DNA of 64,000 bases from Nautilus pompilius (taxonomy: Eukaryota; Mollusca; Cephalopoda; Nautilida; Nautilidae). A model generated the notes under the pieces. The model was not told the origin of the DNA, searched no databases, and worked only from the letters and a program-made list of their open reading frames with translations. Of the stretch, positions 11,643 through 25,600 are shown piece after piece (the stretch's first letter is position 1; every line of letters starts with the position of its first letter). The DNA lies in NCBI GenBank assembly GCA_018389105.1, contig JACATO010000065.1, forward strand, positions 763,001 to 827,000. Direction: 5' to 3'. The translations under genes were made by a program, and so were the position numbers.

Positions 11643-13341
11643 CTCTCGCTTTTGATATCTGATCTAACAGACAAACGCCCTGGGTAGTCTAATATCTGTT
11701 TACCTTTAATAGCTGTACAAAGCAGACAAAAACAAGAGAAGAAGAGAGGAAAGCCTAGTTACGACGGGTTGCCATTGCTTGTCTCGATTTATCATAAAAG
11801 AGGAAAGTCACCTTTATTCCATTTCAGAGCCAGTTTCTGCCCTTAAACGTTTAACATGGCTTCCTCTTTCTCTCTCATCAAGTCTCGCCACCGAGTTATT
11901 TGCCGTTTGTTTGTTTTCTCTCCAATCCACAGCACCAAACGGAGAGCATTAAACAACAGAGCAGAAGGCGGATTCTGGTCCGGAGCCCGGCCTTTGTGTG
12001 AGTGGCATAAACAACCAGTTAGAGAGATGCTACGACTTGACAGAGCGCCGCACGTGGTTAGCATATCGTTATCCCAGCTACGCGCGGAGAAGCTGGAGAA
12101 ATCTTCCGTGGTCTTGCCGACGTTTGTTTGCCTTTTCGAAACATTTTTCTGTTTTTTTTTTTTTTTTTTAAAACCGAATGACATCAAAAAAGAGACCACA
12201 AATAATGCGAATTCCAAAAACGTATATAAATTTCGCGCCTTCATTCGGATATCTCATCTCCAAGCGAAAGTCAACGCTGAAGCCGGTTCCCCTCGCTGGC
12301 TGTAACTGTGACAAAGATGGCTCACGGTCACTGAATAATAAACACTCTCGTATCCCCTGTGGTGGTAAATAGTTTCCCAAGCTGTTGATTAGAATCTATA
12401 ATCCATTTATGGAGATAGGAAAGGCTGCAAGTTTCGCCATCACGCCCATAGCGAACCCAACCTAGACCCCCCTGGTTCCCATCTCTCTCTGCCGAAGTCT
12501 GTTCTTTCCGCCGCCGGACACCAGAAGGAAAGCGGCGAGCAGTAAATACTGGGATAAGTTTCCGGTGTAGAGACGCACCAACATCGGCCCACGTCTTCCT
12601 TTTACTAGTTCTGTTGCTGGGTTTGCCCGCAGACTCCTAATTATCCTTCTCTGTTTGGCTGCGGGGAGGGCAGGGCAGGAACGGCGTTCGGGACGAACTG
12701 GTGCGGATGGTTGAACACGAGGAATTCACTGAGATCAACCAAAAAAAGAAATGATGGAAAACAGATACTCCCTGAGCTGACCTGGATGCTGAATAATGAC
12801 GTCGGTTAACTCTTACTTTTGTTTCTAAATAAGATAGTTAAATAAAGAATTTAAGTATTATGGTTTGTTTTGAGTAGCCCGCCCCTGTTTTACCCGTTTA
12901 AAGATGACGCTAGCAGACTTTAGCTAAGGTAACTATGTAGATCTTGGACACTGAGAATACAGCGATGTATAGAACGAGCAAATAACCGTGAAACGAAATA
13001 TGGCTTGAAGATAAATATATATATATAACAAAATACTGAAATACACTTATACCGACTGAGAAACAGAAAACTTGCGATGCTACGGTTAATTTGGAAAATT
13101 CATCCTTCATAGCATTGAATTGTGCAAATGTTTATTTAATTATTAGCAGAAATAAACTCATTTTGCATTCTGTTCGTTCCCAGAACAGCTAAGTAATTTT
13201 AATGAGGTAATACGTCGTGGATTAAATTTGCCATCGTTTGCATTGATTAGTATTCCTCTCGGTCTTAGCATACGCGTTCATTCTTTTTCTCATCTTTTTA
13301 ATGACACAATAAATAACGCCATTTTATAGCAACCTGGGGTG

Positions 13342-13349
13342 TATAAAAG
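13342..13349 (+). promoter_or_regulatory. TATA box of oxidase copy B
   Basis: TATAAAAG stands 50 bases upstream of the ATG at 13392, which leaves room for a start site near 13370 and a short leader. This is the only clear TATA motif next to that exon. Confidence 0.6.
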
Positions 13350-13391
13350 TACCACGTAAACAAAACAACAGCAGACAAGACGGACTTCATC

Positions 13392-13446
13392 ATGGGTCTT
13401 TGTTCATCCGCTAATCTGGTTCTGCTGCTACATTTGCTTGCGTCTG
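13392..13446 (+). CDS. Copy B exon 1: signal peptide
   Basis: ATG followed by a hydrophobic LVLLLHLLASG core, then a GTAAGC donor at 13447; ends in phase 1. Typical secretory signal, with cleavage probably at the exon junction. Confidence 0.8.
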
Positions 13447-15868
13447 GTAAGCATTTTCCTTCATTCGATGTTTTGTTATAACCGGTAGAAGCAACGGTAC
13501 TCAGCTCAAACCCTTAGAGCCTGACAGAGATAAGGTGACCGGTTTGAAAGTAAGTCGCTGTGAGTTAAACCGATAAACTAAATATTTCGTTAGTTCAATG
13601 CGTCCACATCAGTAACCCCTTTGTTACCTGTTAGTCTCTGTTAATATTGGCTGCACAATTAAAACCTGTATCCTTTTCTTTGTCTAGCGGCTGATATTTA
13701 TTGAGCTTTAGTAAATACGTAAATTTCATTTACGGAGAACAGATTTTTCGAATGACATCTTTAACCAGAAAAAAGGTAAAACGTCGTTAGCACAAAGGTA
13801 AAATACGAGGTCTGTCGAAAAAGTATCCGACCATAGGCTGGGGGGGAAAAGTACGTACTTGGTGGGGTTCATTTGCTAATCCCCTTTGAAGTAGGCCCCT
13901 TGTGCCTCCACACACTTAGCCCAGCGATCCTTCCCTGTTCGAAGTACGTCTGGAATGCTTCTTCCGGAATGGCTCTCAGCTCTGCTGTCGCATTCCGTAT
14001 GATGTCCTCTCGGCTCTCAAAGCGGGAGCCTTTCAGTGGAATCTTCATTTTTGGGAACAACCAGAAGTCAGAAGGAGCCATGTCTGGAGAGTAGGGAGAC
14101 TGGCGAATCAGCGAAATGCCTTCCTTTGCCAAGAAACCTTGGATCAGCTGTGACGAATGAGCTGGGGCGTTGTCATGATGCAGCTGCCAGTTTTGCGGGG
14201 CCCACAGATCCGGTCTCTTGCGCTGAACTACAACACGAAGACAGGACTTCCTGATAGTACACCTTCGTAACTGTTTGTCCTTCTGGTGCGTATTCGTGAT
14301 ATACAACACCTCGGTAGTCGAAGAAAACAGCATCACCTTGGCGACATTGGGTGCTTCCACTGTGATGACTGAACTTTGGTTTCCGGGTCGTACCCATACA
14401 CCCACGTCTCATCTCCAGTTACCACGGTATTCTGGAACTCAGGATCCCTGTTGGCAGTATCCAGCAGGTCCTGCGCAACCTCAGGACAAAGTTGTTGTTG
14501 TTCCTGAGAAAGCAACTTGGGCACAAATTTCGCTGCCACTCTGCACAAACCCAAATCCTCCTTTAAAATTGCATGTGCAGAATCTTTACTGATCCCAACC
14601 TCGTCACCAATTTCCCGAACCGTCAAACAACGATCCTCCATTATCAAGGTCCGCACTTTCTCGATAACAACTGCATTGCAGCTTGTTGACGGCCTCCCGG
14701 AACGCTGGTCACTCTCCACCGATGTGCGGCCATCTTTGAACCTGTTGTACCATTCTTTTATTTGGGTAACACCCATGGCATTGTCACCAAAAGCCTGTTG
14801 AATTTTGCGAATTGTTTCCTCTTGGGTATCTCCAAGATTTTGGCAAAACTTGATGCAAGATCGTTGCTCCACACGTTCCGTCATCACGGGCGACATGAAA
14901 ATGCGACGAGTAAGTAGTACAGCACCTCACACGCTGGCTGCCTGACAGCGACTGACGCATCCAACAAGCCCGCCAAAAACCACACTTGTGCATGAAGGCT
15001 TGCGGCTCCACTATGCACACTTTTGCCTCCCTAACGTCATTACTTCCCACGGGAAAAAATAAAGTTTGATACTTTTTCGACAGACCTGGAAGGTAACAAG
15101 CTGCCAGGGATGCAATGGGCGTCATTTTTTGCACATTTCCATTAATTTTCAGCGTACGGCCAGTTCCAACAATGTTTGCCATCTTCTAACCACAGAAGCA
15201 ACAGGGAAGACGGCGGTAAGTGCATTAACTTATACGGCTCGAAAACCTTCCGCCATCTTCTTGCCCGCTACTTTCCCTTACCCCTGATCTCATCTGCAGT
15301 TTTCTAATTTTTCAGAATTCATTTGTTTTTGTTTTTCCCGACGGATGTACAGCGATTAAGTCTCCTCGGCCTCGAGAATATCGCTTACTACCAATGGCGG
15401 CGAGACTGGCCGGGGAAATTTCCCAGAATCCGCGAAACGTCGAACCGGATGTAAATTGTCAAGAGCGGATACGGAATAGAATTTTCAAACCATATTTTAA
15501 CCCGGCTGGACCGATGGCTTCGGTGGACGGAATAATACAAGATATTTCTTAGAGAATTGAAACTCACTAATTAAAACTTGATCCTTGGGTTTATCTTGTA
15601 TACCCAGTCAGGGATTGGATCTAACTTGGTTAGTCGATTGATCAGTTACCCGAATGCAGGTGGTGTGACTTACTGCCGGAAGTCACGTGCTAATGAGACG
15701 AGTTTGTACAACGACGGTTGCCTTATTGGCGAACATTTAAAGATATTCTTCCACTAGCAGAGGCTCAGAATTCTGGATAGCTGGACTCTCGGTGCGGTGG
15801 CGAGATTGCCAGGGCTCAATGCCCTGACTTTCAGCCCCTAGTACTTCACTATTTCAGTCACAAACTTA

Positions 15869-15905
<37 letters not shown>

Positions 15906-18900
15906 GCTCTCTCTCTCTCTCCTTCTCTCTCTTCTTAGCTATTTTAGTTTAATTAATTTTTTAAAAGATTTATTTACAATGTAGGTAAATTTTCTAAAGG
16001 AAGATTAAAGATTAGGAATCTGTTGTTACTAGTCAGCTAGAAAAGGTAAATAGATTCTTCCTCTGTGCAGATGCTGCTGATTAGATAAGACAACGGTTTA
16101 CTTTTATTATTATTTTTTGATTTTTTTTTTGTCCGCAGAAACTTACAAGGGAAACAACTCTGATAAGAAAACGTAGTGCCGTGGTAGTCCGCTAGGAAGA
16201 GTTTCTAATTCTGCTCGGCGCGGGGGGGGGGGGTGGTGGTGCTGACCTTGTGACTTCGGCAGGGAAATCCCAACCAGAATACTTAATTTTTAGATGTGAT
16301 GAAAAGAAACCGGATCAGTTTAAAACAACGTTTCTCCACAGTGAGCCATATGGCCCCTTAGTGAGCCACAATACAAGTCGGGAGGCCATACGAATTTTTC
16401 CTGTCAGGGGTACGATTTCCTTTTTGGGTACTGTAAATATTAGCGCATTTCCAGACTAACTGGCAGTTAATAGTAGGCCCCTGTTCAGTTCCTTGTGGGT
16501 TACTGTGAGTAATATTATTGCGGTAAGCGGCAACCTTCCTGGACCTTGAATCGACCACGGTACCTATCTACATGGTATATCGAAGTTTGGCGGGCCCCTA
16601 TTACACGTCATGCCACGTCTTTTATTTTTATTATCCAGACTTTAGAGGGGCCACAGTGGTACTAGGGGTTTAAAGGGGTTGGGTTTGGGGGCATAGGCCA
16701 AAAAAGTTTGAGAAACCCTGCAGTAGACTAAGTACTGGAACCACGTCTCCCTGGGACAGTGATGATAGGTAGGGGATAGAGTAGCTGAGGGACATTTGAC
16801 CTTCGGACGAGACCATCTTTCTTCTGCGAAAACTCATGCAGATGTCGTCTGGTGAAGCCATCCGCCTTCTAGTTGAAGAGTTGCTCCGTCGTTTTCACCC
16901 CATCATTCTCGGTCCACCCTCACCCCCGAATCTCTATCCTAGACCAGTGGCTTTTCTGCCGATTCTCTCGCCCCGTTCGCCAAACGCACGGGCCCGGTCT
17001 CCTGATTGTTCTGCGGTTTCGTCGTTGCTCTATCTCACAGGGGGTGTATAGTACACCTGAAACTTGGGCCGTCGACCTCTTCAGTGATTTCTGTCCGGTT
17101 TCCCTTCACCATCCCCTGGTCGAGGCGTGACACCAGACCAGACAAGCAGTTTAACAGGAGTTGCTGCTTACACCGGACCTCTGGGCCTTCAACTGCGGTT
17201 AAACTTTGACCTGTTCGTCTGTAGAACTAATTCTAATGGAAACTATATATGTCTGCAATGATTCAAGTTTAGGTGTGTGTACAATATGCAACCTGTTATC
17301 CAACCTCCAGATGACCGAGCTGTACGGTTATCTGACTTTTCCAATATAAGCCAAGATTGCTATATTTTCGGATATCCGATTTTTGTAGTTTATTAGTCGG
17401 TCACCAGGGGAGCTGTATCCGATGTCTGCGCATGCTCAGATCACTCCTTGTCAGACGTTAGCATCCTCTGCACTTCTTGCTTGTTGATGGGTTGTATTCT
17501 CCATGGCTGTTGATTTTTATCAGTGATAGTGATTATAAGCTTTGCAATACGTTATCTAACAGCACCAATGACAGTTAGACTAGTGCACCGTAAAACCATC
17601 AGAAGAACTAGATGGTTCTTAGTATTGAGCAAAACTAGAGAGAGAGACGAAAAAATCTGTTGGATAAGCAGCCACACTTGTTTAAAAATAGTTAGTCCTG
17701 GTCCCGTTAGACTCGGATAACAGGTTACCTTTACAAACATTAAAGCTTTCATCATAATGGCTAATTTTGGACACTGCTTTAGCAATAATAAAAGATGAAG
17801 AATGTCCATAAAATCCAGCATTTTTAGAACTCTGGGGATTATTTACAAATTTCCGTTGGATTCAAATTAATGAGTTAAATCTGCTTGGCCCGCTTTTATT
17901 TAAAACTTTAACCCTCTCACATTGTTTATTTATTTACTCATTTATCTAGGATGAGTCTCCGTCAGGAATAGAGGGACAAAGCTGTTCATCTAACATCCGA
18001 CGCCTTCTACAAGTGATTCTCGTGTTGGTTTTTCTTTTTTGATATAAATGAGCCTCAGCATCTCCTAACATCCATGGCTGTTTCTTATTTTTAGGGCTTC
18101 CCTCCATCAATAGCAGAAGAATCGGGCAGCCCATCTTACCCAGCCACGCTGGAATCTTCGGAAACTCGAGTAAGTTGGTTTCATAGTCGCATTGTCGAGA
18201 AAACAAGTTAGCATCTCGTCCGATAATCATCGTCTACTGGTGATTAGAATGGACAAATTCTCCAGAACATATATTAAGGGGGAGGTGTCATCTAAAACTG
18301 ACACTCGGTATGCTAATTAGAACTTATTTTAGATTTAAGCCAATTTAAAGGCCAGATTTAATGGCATTTACGCAAAACTACATTTTCAGAAATAGAAATG
18401 CTTAAGAAACGGAAAGATCAAGAATAATTTAGAAAGGGTCACTGAAAGGTTTCTGGTTTAGTATTAATCGTTTAGAATGTGACAAAGGTTTATCATATTT
18501 ACGGGGAAATGAGGCAATTAGGCGCCCGAGAAGAGAACAGAGAGAGAGAGAGAAAGAGACTGATTTAGGGGTCTGAGCGTGTGGACTTGGACACCCTCCT
18601 TCAGCTATCTACAACTAGGCGCATTGAAAGCCATCATGCGCATTAGTTAGTTATCTCAGCTTTGTATTTTTAAAAAAGGAGCTGACGGTAGCAATAAACT
18701 GCTAACACTACACGTTGATAATGATAGTGTAAACCAGTTTCGAAACTAAACTAGGTGTCTTTTCGGGGAGAATAGCGGTTATAAGACACGATGGATTTTC
18801 TATCTCTTCTTTCAGCAACTAAACTAAGTTAAAGTTTTCCCTGAAATGCACGTGACATATTTTTCAGTGAGACACCCCCCCCCACTGTACCACTGTAATA

Positions 18901-19569
18901 ATTAATTTCCGTTCATTTCCTTTTCTTTTTCTAAATCTAGGGCCTGGTAACAATCAAGGAAGGAGTATATTCCCTTTTCTGCCTAAGGACGGCCATCCTT
19001 TTCCAAATATTGGTAATAGCCGAGATTTTTCTATAAACTAACGGTGACCTGTTCAGAGCTGGTAGATCTATCAGAACAGACGACCGCTCAGATTTAAAAC
19101 AAACACAGGGCTGGCCCCGGATTGCCAGAGTCATCCAAGGTTTCATCCTTTTAATAACTAACATTGGACATCTTTAATAGTCACCATGGAAAACATATTT
19201 TGCCATCGATTCTTGTCTCAGCAGCAGAAAACATAGCTAAACTTATTCAACAGCCTTGGTGCTAAGACAGTCAACATTAGTCCTTTTATTTCTCTAAAAT
19301 AGATAAATAATAATTAAATTGCATGTTGTTTGTTTACTATATATTTCATTTCTTTAGCAGTATTTCACTGTTTAAAAAGTCACAGACGTTTCGAACGTTT
19401 GCTATATCAAGACCATCAAGCTACAATATCGCAACAAGCCTTCGTACACTACTTTAATCGTGCTGGATTATCTCCCATGCAATAAAAAATACATGAAATT
19501 ATTCATTATAAGTTAATTTTTTTATCAAAATGTTATAAAATATTCGTATTATTATTATTATTATTATTA

Positions 19570-19622
<53 letters not shown>

Positions 19623-22600
19623 CTTTGTCTTCTTTTTTTTCAGGTAGTAACGTTAATAAAAAGAAACCATTTGTCCAAAGCCAGGAAGCAGTTCGTAAGT
19701 CTGATTAATGTTTAGACAGGTGCTTTTAAATAATTTGCCGTATCGACTTTAATGGCAGCTGAACATCGCAACAGTACAATCCTTGTATTATCTAGGTAAC
19801 CGAGTCGAATCAATCTACAATTAATTTTGTTGTAATTGTACCGTACCTGCTAGCACTAGTAATACGATTGTTACTAATCTTTCCGCTAGGCAAGACTGGG
19901 GCTAGTTAGTTGTAACAAGGGGTAAGTTAGCAGTACTATTGATCTTTAATTAAGCGTACAGATGAGTTTGTTTATAAATGACGTCACAGGGTAAAGTATA
20001 TGACGCCGATTTTGCAGCCCTCATCTATAATTGGGAATTACTGTTGCTGTAACAACTGTCCCCGGTCTTTCCTGTTTGTGAACACTAACAGGCCATCCGT
20101 TTTAAATATCGCTCTTAAATAGTAATAAATCGAAAAGAACTATGGTTACGTAACTCAAATGATAACGACTGCATATTTAGAGAACAGGAGTTTGGAACTT
20201 TTCATATTTACCTGATCTGGGGAGGAAAAAAACAACAACAGGAAATTTGTTATTTCTGCTGGGTAAATAAGTTTTAACGTTTAAATGGGTTTAATTATGG
20301 TTTCACATTACACAGCGGATTTTCGTTTTAACCAGTCGAGGCCTGATATATTATTACAGTTTAGAATGTTCGTTCAAGCGTGAGGCCGGTCTGGCTGCCG
20401 TGGTCCGTTGTGCGACTCTGAGGCCGTAGACGGTGCCGATGATGTGGTATTGCATGATTGGTTATTCTAGAATTACTAACGTGTTTTTTGATGTATTGTG
20501 TTTTGTCACCGCTGTCTGTCTGTGGGGTTCTCTTTGGCAGAACATTGTCTTGACGTGGCCATAGTTGGGGCTGGACTTTCCGGATCGTATGCGGCCTGGA
20601 AGCTGCGGCCGAGGAGGCTGAGGATCAGCGTGTTCGACAAATCCCTGAGGGTCGGCGGAAAGTGCTACACCAGAAAAGTTAACGGTCTGAAATTCGAACT
20701 GGGATGGATGAACTATGAGCCCGGGAAGCATAGAAGATTCCACAAGCTGGTCAGAGACCTCCGGGAGAGAACCGAGGACTACGTGGGAGACAATGACCTG
20801 CCCGAGAACAGAATGTATCACCTGAGGGGATGCTACCTTTACAAGAACGACACGGATAACGACTCGGTCCCGTACAACATACTGCAGTCTTCGAGGACAG
20901 GGGGATTCTTTAACCTGCGCCGGTTTGCATGCTCAAAACAGATTGCTTATAAACCGCGCGGTTTATATCGCTCGGTGCCTGTAGTGTGATACCATTAGCT
21001 AACCTGTCAGAGCGGGGGAAATAAAATGGGGTTCGTTTTAAATCGGATCCCCAAAAGTTGTTAAAATAGGTAGTGCCTTTAGAAATAAATGCACCCCATA
21101 ACCATCAGAAGGGGTAAAGTCTAAGCAAATGTACTTCAGTTAAGGCAAAACACCGCCAGCTTTTTAGATTTACGTGAGTATGTTTTGTTGCTGCTTGTCG
21201 ACTCCGTGCGAGACATACCTGAGATTTTTTAGGTTTCGTTTAGGTGTAAGGAAGGGAAAATCATTCAATTCTAAACCAAACTCATACGTTCCCAAATATA
21301 AGCTGTTCGTCTTTTAATTATGTGGTGTGAAAATGGGATAAGGGAGTTTTTTTTGTTAGTCTTCAGTTCTTGTTCAAAAGATGATTAATTTCGCTTTCGC
21401 TGATGTTGTCTTTGATAAGTACATTTGGGTTAGAAGAGAAGCTTTAATTAAAGCTGCAGTTCCTTCTTGCTTCTTTTTGGTACTACCTTCATCACTTGAC
21501 AGTGGAAAGTTAACTCATAATAAATTTATTACGGTGTTAAAATATGCTAATTTAGTTTACAAATTCCGTTATTTTTTTCTGCTGACTACTCGCTGTATAT
21601 TTCAAATAGCAAAGAAATAGTTTCAACGTAACCCATAGCAACAGAGCTCATTCTCTCTGACGTTTGGAAAACACAACATCACACGTGACGTCGAGGTTTC
21701 AACAAATCTGTACCTCTCCTGCTATGCTATGGATAAAGTCTACGGCTTGTCGACTGCCAGGATTTATTCCGTTACCGCCCCGGTCTGGCGAGAACTGCTG
21801 GCTGGTCTCTGGGGCTCGCCATTACAATCGCAGACTCTACGTTCTAGTTGATTTTGAGCGTGTTCTATAGGTAAGTGCTGAAATAACGAGATCAGTCGGG
21901 TAGGCGTTGTTCTGCCTGGAATAAATACCCGGCTAGTGTCGTGACTCGATGGTCGGCGTCGTCTCCTGCAGTACTTGGTGCCGACGAAGAAGAGAATCTC
22001 TCTCTCTCTCTCTCTCTCTGTGTGTGCTGGAATGTCTGGATTCTGGGTTCGGAGACATTAGCTGACTGTGAAAAAAAACAACAGAGTTTTCATAGCAGAT
22101 CGTACAGCGACCATTTCCAGATACGTCAAAACTTCGGACACAACAGCCTACAAACCCGTCACGTAGGTCGTGGCGAGCCCAGGGCCCCCGCTATCACTGA
22201 ACGACGAACAGATCTAAAGAGATGTCGCTGGTTTCAAATCTGTGATGTCGAGCAAACAGCTGCACACCTCTTACCTGTATTGTTCTCTGATGCCAAACTT
22301 CTGGCAAGCAATAGATACTTCCCATAAGTCTCTGACACCCATTGTTAATCAGCTGTTCCACAGACGTAACCGAACTTGTCGGCCCCTGGTGTTGTGGTGT
22401 TGTAATACAGGGGTCTATCCCTGCTATAACTACATCGTGAAACTATGTACATCTTTGACGTTGTACAGAAAAAGAACAAGAGTAATTAACCGTGACAAAC
22501 TCGGGGAGAAGGAGAAAGATCACAACAGTTAGGAAATGGTACAATTAAAAGGTCTCCCAAATCCTTGCCTTTTAGACGTACATTACTGAAAATAATTATG

Positions 22601-25600
22601 GAAACACGCAGGATGCGCACGAATAACGAGTAATCGAAGCTGAGAAATAAGGAAAAATATTTTTTTTAAAAAAATGAACACGTACAGTGCATTAGTATTT
22701 GGGGTGTGAGCCCTTTGCTCCACAGAGGGCCTGACACCCCGTTTCCATGCTCCCACACAGGTTATTAGTGTATGACTGTGGAACGATCCTCCAAGCATCC
22801 TATAGCACTTTCCAAAATGTTTGGTTGCCTTTTCACTTTCTCAGTAGCCATATAACTCTATATAGCCTCACCGATATTCATACCAAGACATTGTACCGCA
22901 GGCATCTTAGCGACTGCTCCACCAGCCTCTTTGAGTTCCAGACAGTTTTCCACCACATTGGTTGCGTGGTTGTGGATATAATGAATTCCTGCCCAATAAG
23001 GGGTCTTTTTGACAAAATGGCATGATGGATGAGGATTCCCTTGTACCTGTCGACAGTCAGAATACCTTCGGTTTTACGCAAATCTCCGACACCTCTGTCT
23101 AACATGCAGCCCGTCCACCCTCTTGCGTCCATCTGCCTCCCTGCTTCACTGTAGCCGCTGCAGGCCGAGTGTTGTTACACCGCTCCGCGTCTGTAAAGAG
23201 AACCTCCTTCTCCGGGTCCGGTCACCTCACTGTTTCATTTCAGCCTCGCTGTCTGGCTGCTTTCTGTCAGTAAAGGTTTTCGGGCAGCGGCGCATCCACT
23301 GAGACCAGTCACTTCGCGCTAATGTGCGTCTTACTTACTGCCTGGTCCTTCACGTGGAGCAGCCTTCACTGGCGAGCGCTTTAATCTCTAATAGCTCGTC
23401 ACGTGACATTAGGAGCCAATGAGAGCCCGATTTCGATTACCGGTCCGCCCTGGCATACTTCATAGTCTCTCTCTCTCTCTCCGTCACCAGTCTGCTGCGT
23501 GGATTTCCTCTCACATCTAAACCCCCCCGAATAATTCTAATAAAGGATTTCGTGGATTTCCTCTCACATCTAAAAAAACCCCCGAATAATTCTAATAAAG
23601 GATTTCGTTAGATCGGCCGAAGTCGGAAAACACCGGGCACCTCCGACCTGGCCATGGTTTCCGGTGTCGCACTCTCCCCTTCTCTGTACAGCTACTGTTC
23701 CGAATAGTTGGGCCCGAGAACAACAAATTATTAATAAATGTCTTCGTGAGACCCCCCCCGTCTTGCGATTTTGAGCCCTTCTGACTTGAAAGCTTGTTTT
23801 AAGGTAGTCCAGGGCCCCCACAAAAGGCGAAACTCTCGGTCTTTTTATTCGTTGTTGTTCTTCGTTGAGATGCATTTACTGTTAGCGGTGATCCCCCCTT
23901 TGTCCCCTTTTCTGAATCACTGCTGCTCTACAAATCTCCCTCTAACTGAAAGTAACTCTCTTTCTCCCTCGTTTCTTCCCTTGTGTTTCCAGTCAGATAT
24001 TTCAAAACAACACGCAGAACCCCGACGCCCCTGATCTCCTCAGCCTGAAGACGCAAGACGGGATAAACGTCTTCAGACAAGGGTGAGTATTATCACCGTA
24101 TTTATTCGGCTCCCTCCCGCATCTGTGAATGGAGGACTTTGGTAGGGGATTTCCCCTCCCGCTGGCAACGCTTCTTCTTTAAAGTTTACCTAATTAAAGT
24201 TAAATATGTTTACACATCCCTGGAGAGAAAGCACTTTTGTTCGTCTGAATATGGCGACAGCATAACTAAATTCCAAACCACACAATGGACATAGTACTGT
24301 GAGAGTGCAGAGTAGAGAGACCGACAAAGGTAGTTAAAAGAAACTTGAAATAACTTATTTAAATGTAAGAATAATTAGGCATAAAACCCCTTACAGCACA
24401 AAAACCCTTTATGTCAGCAAATAATCCAAAATCCACATAAGAGTAAACGTGAATACTAACATAAGTACATTTTATCCAGTAACCTCTTAGTTCTGTGCAT
24501 AAACCCCAAACATGGTAACCAAGTTCTCCCTATCAAGGTTGTCTCCCTTATAGAAGTTGGTTTGCGCCCGACAGCAGAGAATAGCGCTATCTGGTTACCG
24601 AAGATTTTTTTTTTTTTTTTAAAGGGGGAGACCACTCGTTCACCAATTTGCCGTCTTTTCGATAACTTAACTTGAATAGGGAAGCACCTTTTGGTAAAGT
24701 TGTATAAAAACACATAAAATCCAGTTCTGGCTTTAATAATCATTATGAAAGAAAAATTGAAAATTAAGAAAGTTATTATAAACTGATCGATAATTTTGAA
24801 AAAAAAAACAAACTGTAGACAGTAAAACAGAGTGGAATTATAGAATGCTAAATTAACTGTAAGTACTTTATCTTTGGAAATTAATAGATAAGTAAAATTC
24901 CAATTAGAAGGGTTAAAATGTCGTGAAATGTATGTGTAAGTGCGTAGGAGGAAAACCAATGAAAGTACCGAGAGATGGCGCTGGGGGACGCGCAGACTGA
25001 ATCAGGGTGGTGCGAAGACGGAAGGGGTAGATTTTAGAATCGTTGGTTAAGAATAGAAACCAACAATGAAACGTAAACACCAGGAGGTAGGTAGTTCTTT
25101 TCCTCTCTCTCTCTCTCTCTTCCAGCACCGCAAACATCTACCACAAATATGTGAACGGCGAAGAGGTGAGGTACATAAAAGACACCTTCGGGTTCCACGG
25201 CCATTTTACGAAGAACGTGAACGCAGCTTTGCTGTTCCCCGCGAGAAATGATGAAAACCCGAAGTTGCTCACAGTACGAAGTGGGATGAACAGGATACCG
25301 TGGAAAATGATCGAGCAGTTCCGCAGAAGTTACGAAACGTACGTACGCACCGGCTTTCTAAAGACCGCGACTCGGGTCGAGCGGCAAAGATAAAATGGCG
25401 CCCATTACAAACCTAATCCCCCGCTCAAAGAGAGAAGGAAGAAAAGGCCGACACCCCGTTACAACAGCGGGAGATACATTCCCCGGGCAGCATATTAGAC
25501 GAGGCATAAGCAAATGTAATTCATTAGACGACATAAAAATTAATTCTCAACAGAACGAAAACTCTCCTCGGCCTCTTTACTTCCCACGGCTGGTTTTATT

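Larger units (their letters stand above)
1224..13340. other. Intergenic region between oxidase copies A and B
   Basis: No open frame here looks like a real gene: all are short, uninterrupted by plausible splice sites and without recognisable domains. CpG dinucleotides are frequent, about 30 per kb by hand count in 3001-4000. The content is repeats, listed separately. A stretch near 4.6-5.4 kb is GC-richer, and 10.9-12.6 kb also, but nothing coding is recognised in either. Confidence 0.6.
15090..19643 (+). other. Rest of copy B intron 1
   Basis: CpG-rich noncoding DNA with a (CT)n run at about 15869-15930, a poly-G/T patch near 16220, and an (ATT)n run abutting exon 2. No conserved exon or domain is recognised; minus-strand frames at 17552-17821 and 17946-18230 are unassigned. 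Confidence 0.5.

Noticed and set aside
16404..16724. Possible hAT MITE with CAGGGTTTCTCAAACTTTTT-type right end
   Set aside because: The left end matches only at CAGGGGT and no target duplication was found.
17946..18230. Minus-strand frame with KNKKQPWMLGDAEAHLYQKR, faintly FLYWCH-like
   Set aside because: The Cys/His spacing of a FLYWCH finger is not complete; similarity too weak to call.
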